Positions 5,808-5,844 of a DNA stretch of 5,844 bases are shown here, in pieces (position 1 is the first letter of the stretch; the number at the start of each line of letters is the position of its first letter). The notes beneath the pieces were generated by a model, which was given only the letters and a program-made list of their open reading frames with translations, made no database searches and was not told the DNA's origin. The position numbers and the translations under genes are program-made. Source of the DNA: Rhodospirillaceae bacterium (GTDB taxonomy: Bacteria; Pseudomonadota; Alphaproteobacteria; MPNO01; UBA2964). The stretch spans positions 1 to 5,844 of the forward strand of contig PATI01000068.1 in assembly GCA_002712335.1 (NCBI GenBank), in the 5' to 3' direction.

Positions 5808-5815
5808 TTTTTAAA

Positions 5816-5844
5816 ATGAGCGACAAAATTGTAGTTCGCGGAGC
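5816..5844 (+). CDS. uvrA: Excinuclease ABC subunit UvrA, first codons (cut by window edge)
   Basis: Only nine full codons are visible, encoding MSDKIVVRG followed by the first two bases of an Ala codon (GC). This matches the conserved N-terminus of UvrA (E. coli begins MDKIEVRGA), the damage-recognition ATPase of nucleotide excision repair. AGGA at 5802-5805 lies 10 bases before the ATG. Position strongly supports the call: ssb and uvrA are divergent neighbours in E. coli and in many alphaproteobacteria, and here the gene faces away from ssb across the catabolic block. With so few residues the call rests on the motif and synteny together. Confidence 0.8.

Overview
The window looks like a piece of an AT-rich alphaproteobacterial chromosome. 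Both ends are housekeeping DNA-maintenance genes. On the left, on the minus strand, are the 5' end of gyrA and a complete ssb. On the far right, on the plus strand, are the first nine codons of what reads as uvrA. The GyrA and SSB N-termini match the usual alphaproteobacterial forms. gyrA, ssb and divergent uvrA are neighbours in many proteobacteria, and ssb and uvrA are normally separated only by a short shared promoter region.

Here about 4.7 kb of catabolic genes lies between ssb and uvrA. Left to right: a plus-strand class III extradiol ring-cleavage dioxygenase with a LigB-like domain followed by a LigA-like domain (1070-2170); a minus-strand pair transcribed leftward, made of a D-2-hydroxyacid dehydrogenase (2975-3928) followed by a class II aldolase/adducin-family protein (2175-2921); and a plus-strand pair, an SDR oxidoreductase (4013-4762) and an amidohydrolase-2 family protein (4776-5702). 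The dioxygenase and aldolase genes converge with a 4-nt gap. The dehydrogenase and the SDR diverge from an 84-nt control region.

The five enzyme families fit a pathway that opens the ring of a catechol- or gallate-like compound and processes the cleavage product by oxidation or reduction, hydrolysis, hydration or decarboxylation, and retro-aldol cleavage or decarboxylation. This is inferred from families and clustering. The substrate cannot be read from the sequence, and no ring hydroxylase, transporter or regulator gene is in the window.

Points worth a second look: the insertion into a conserved locus, bracketed by a 9-bp direct repeat; a Tyr where a conserved second-shell His is expected in the dioxygenase; loss of two usual His positions in the amidohydrolase; a 9-bp tandem repeat upstream of the dioxygenase; and a long-range inverted repeat that would cover the uvrA ribosome binding site. 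No RNA genes, CRISPR arrays, transposases or insertion sequences were seen. There is no gene-free stretch longer than 300 bases; the largest, 230-448, is an AT-rich spacer holding a candidate ssb terminator and a candidate gyrA promoter.
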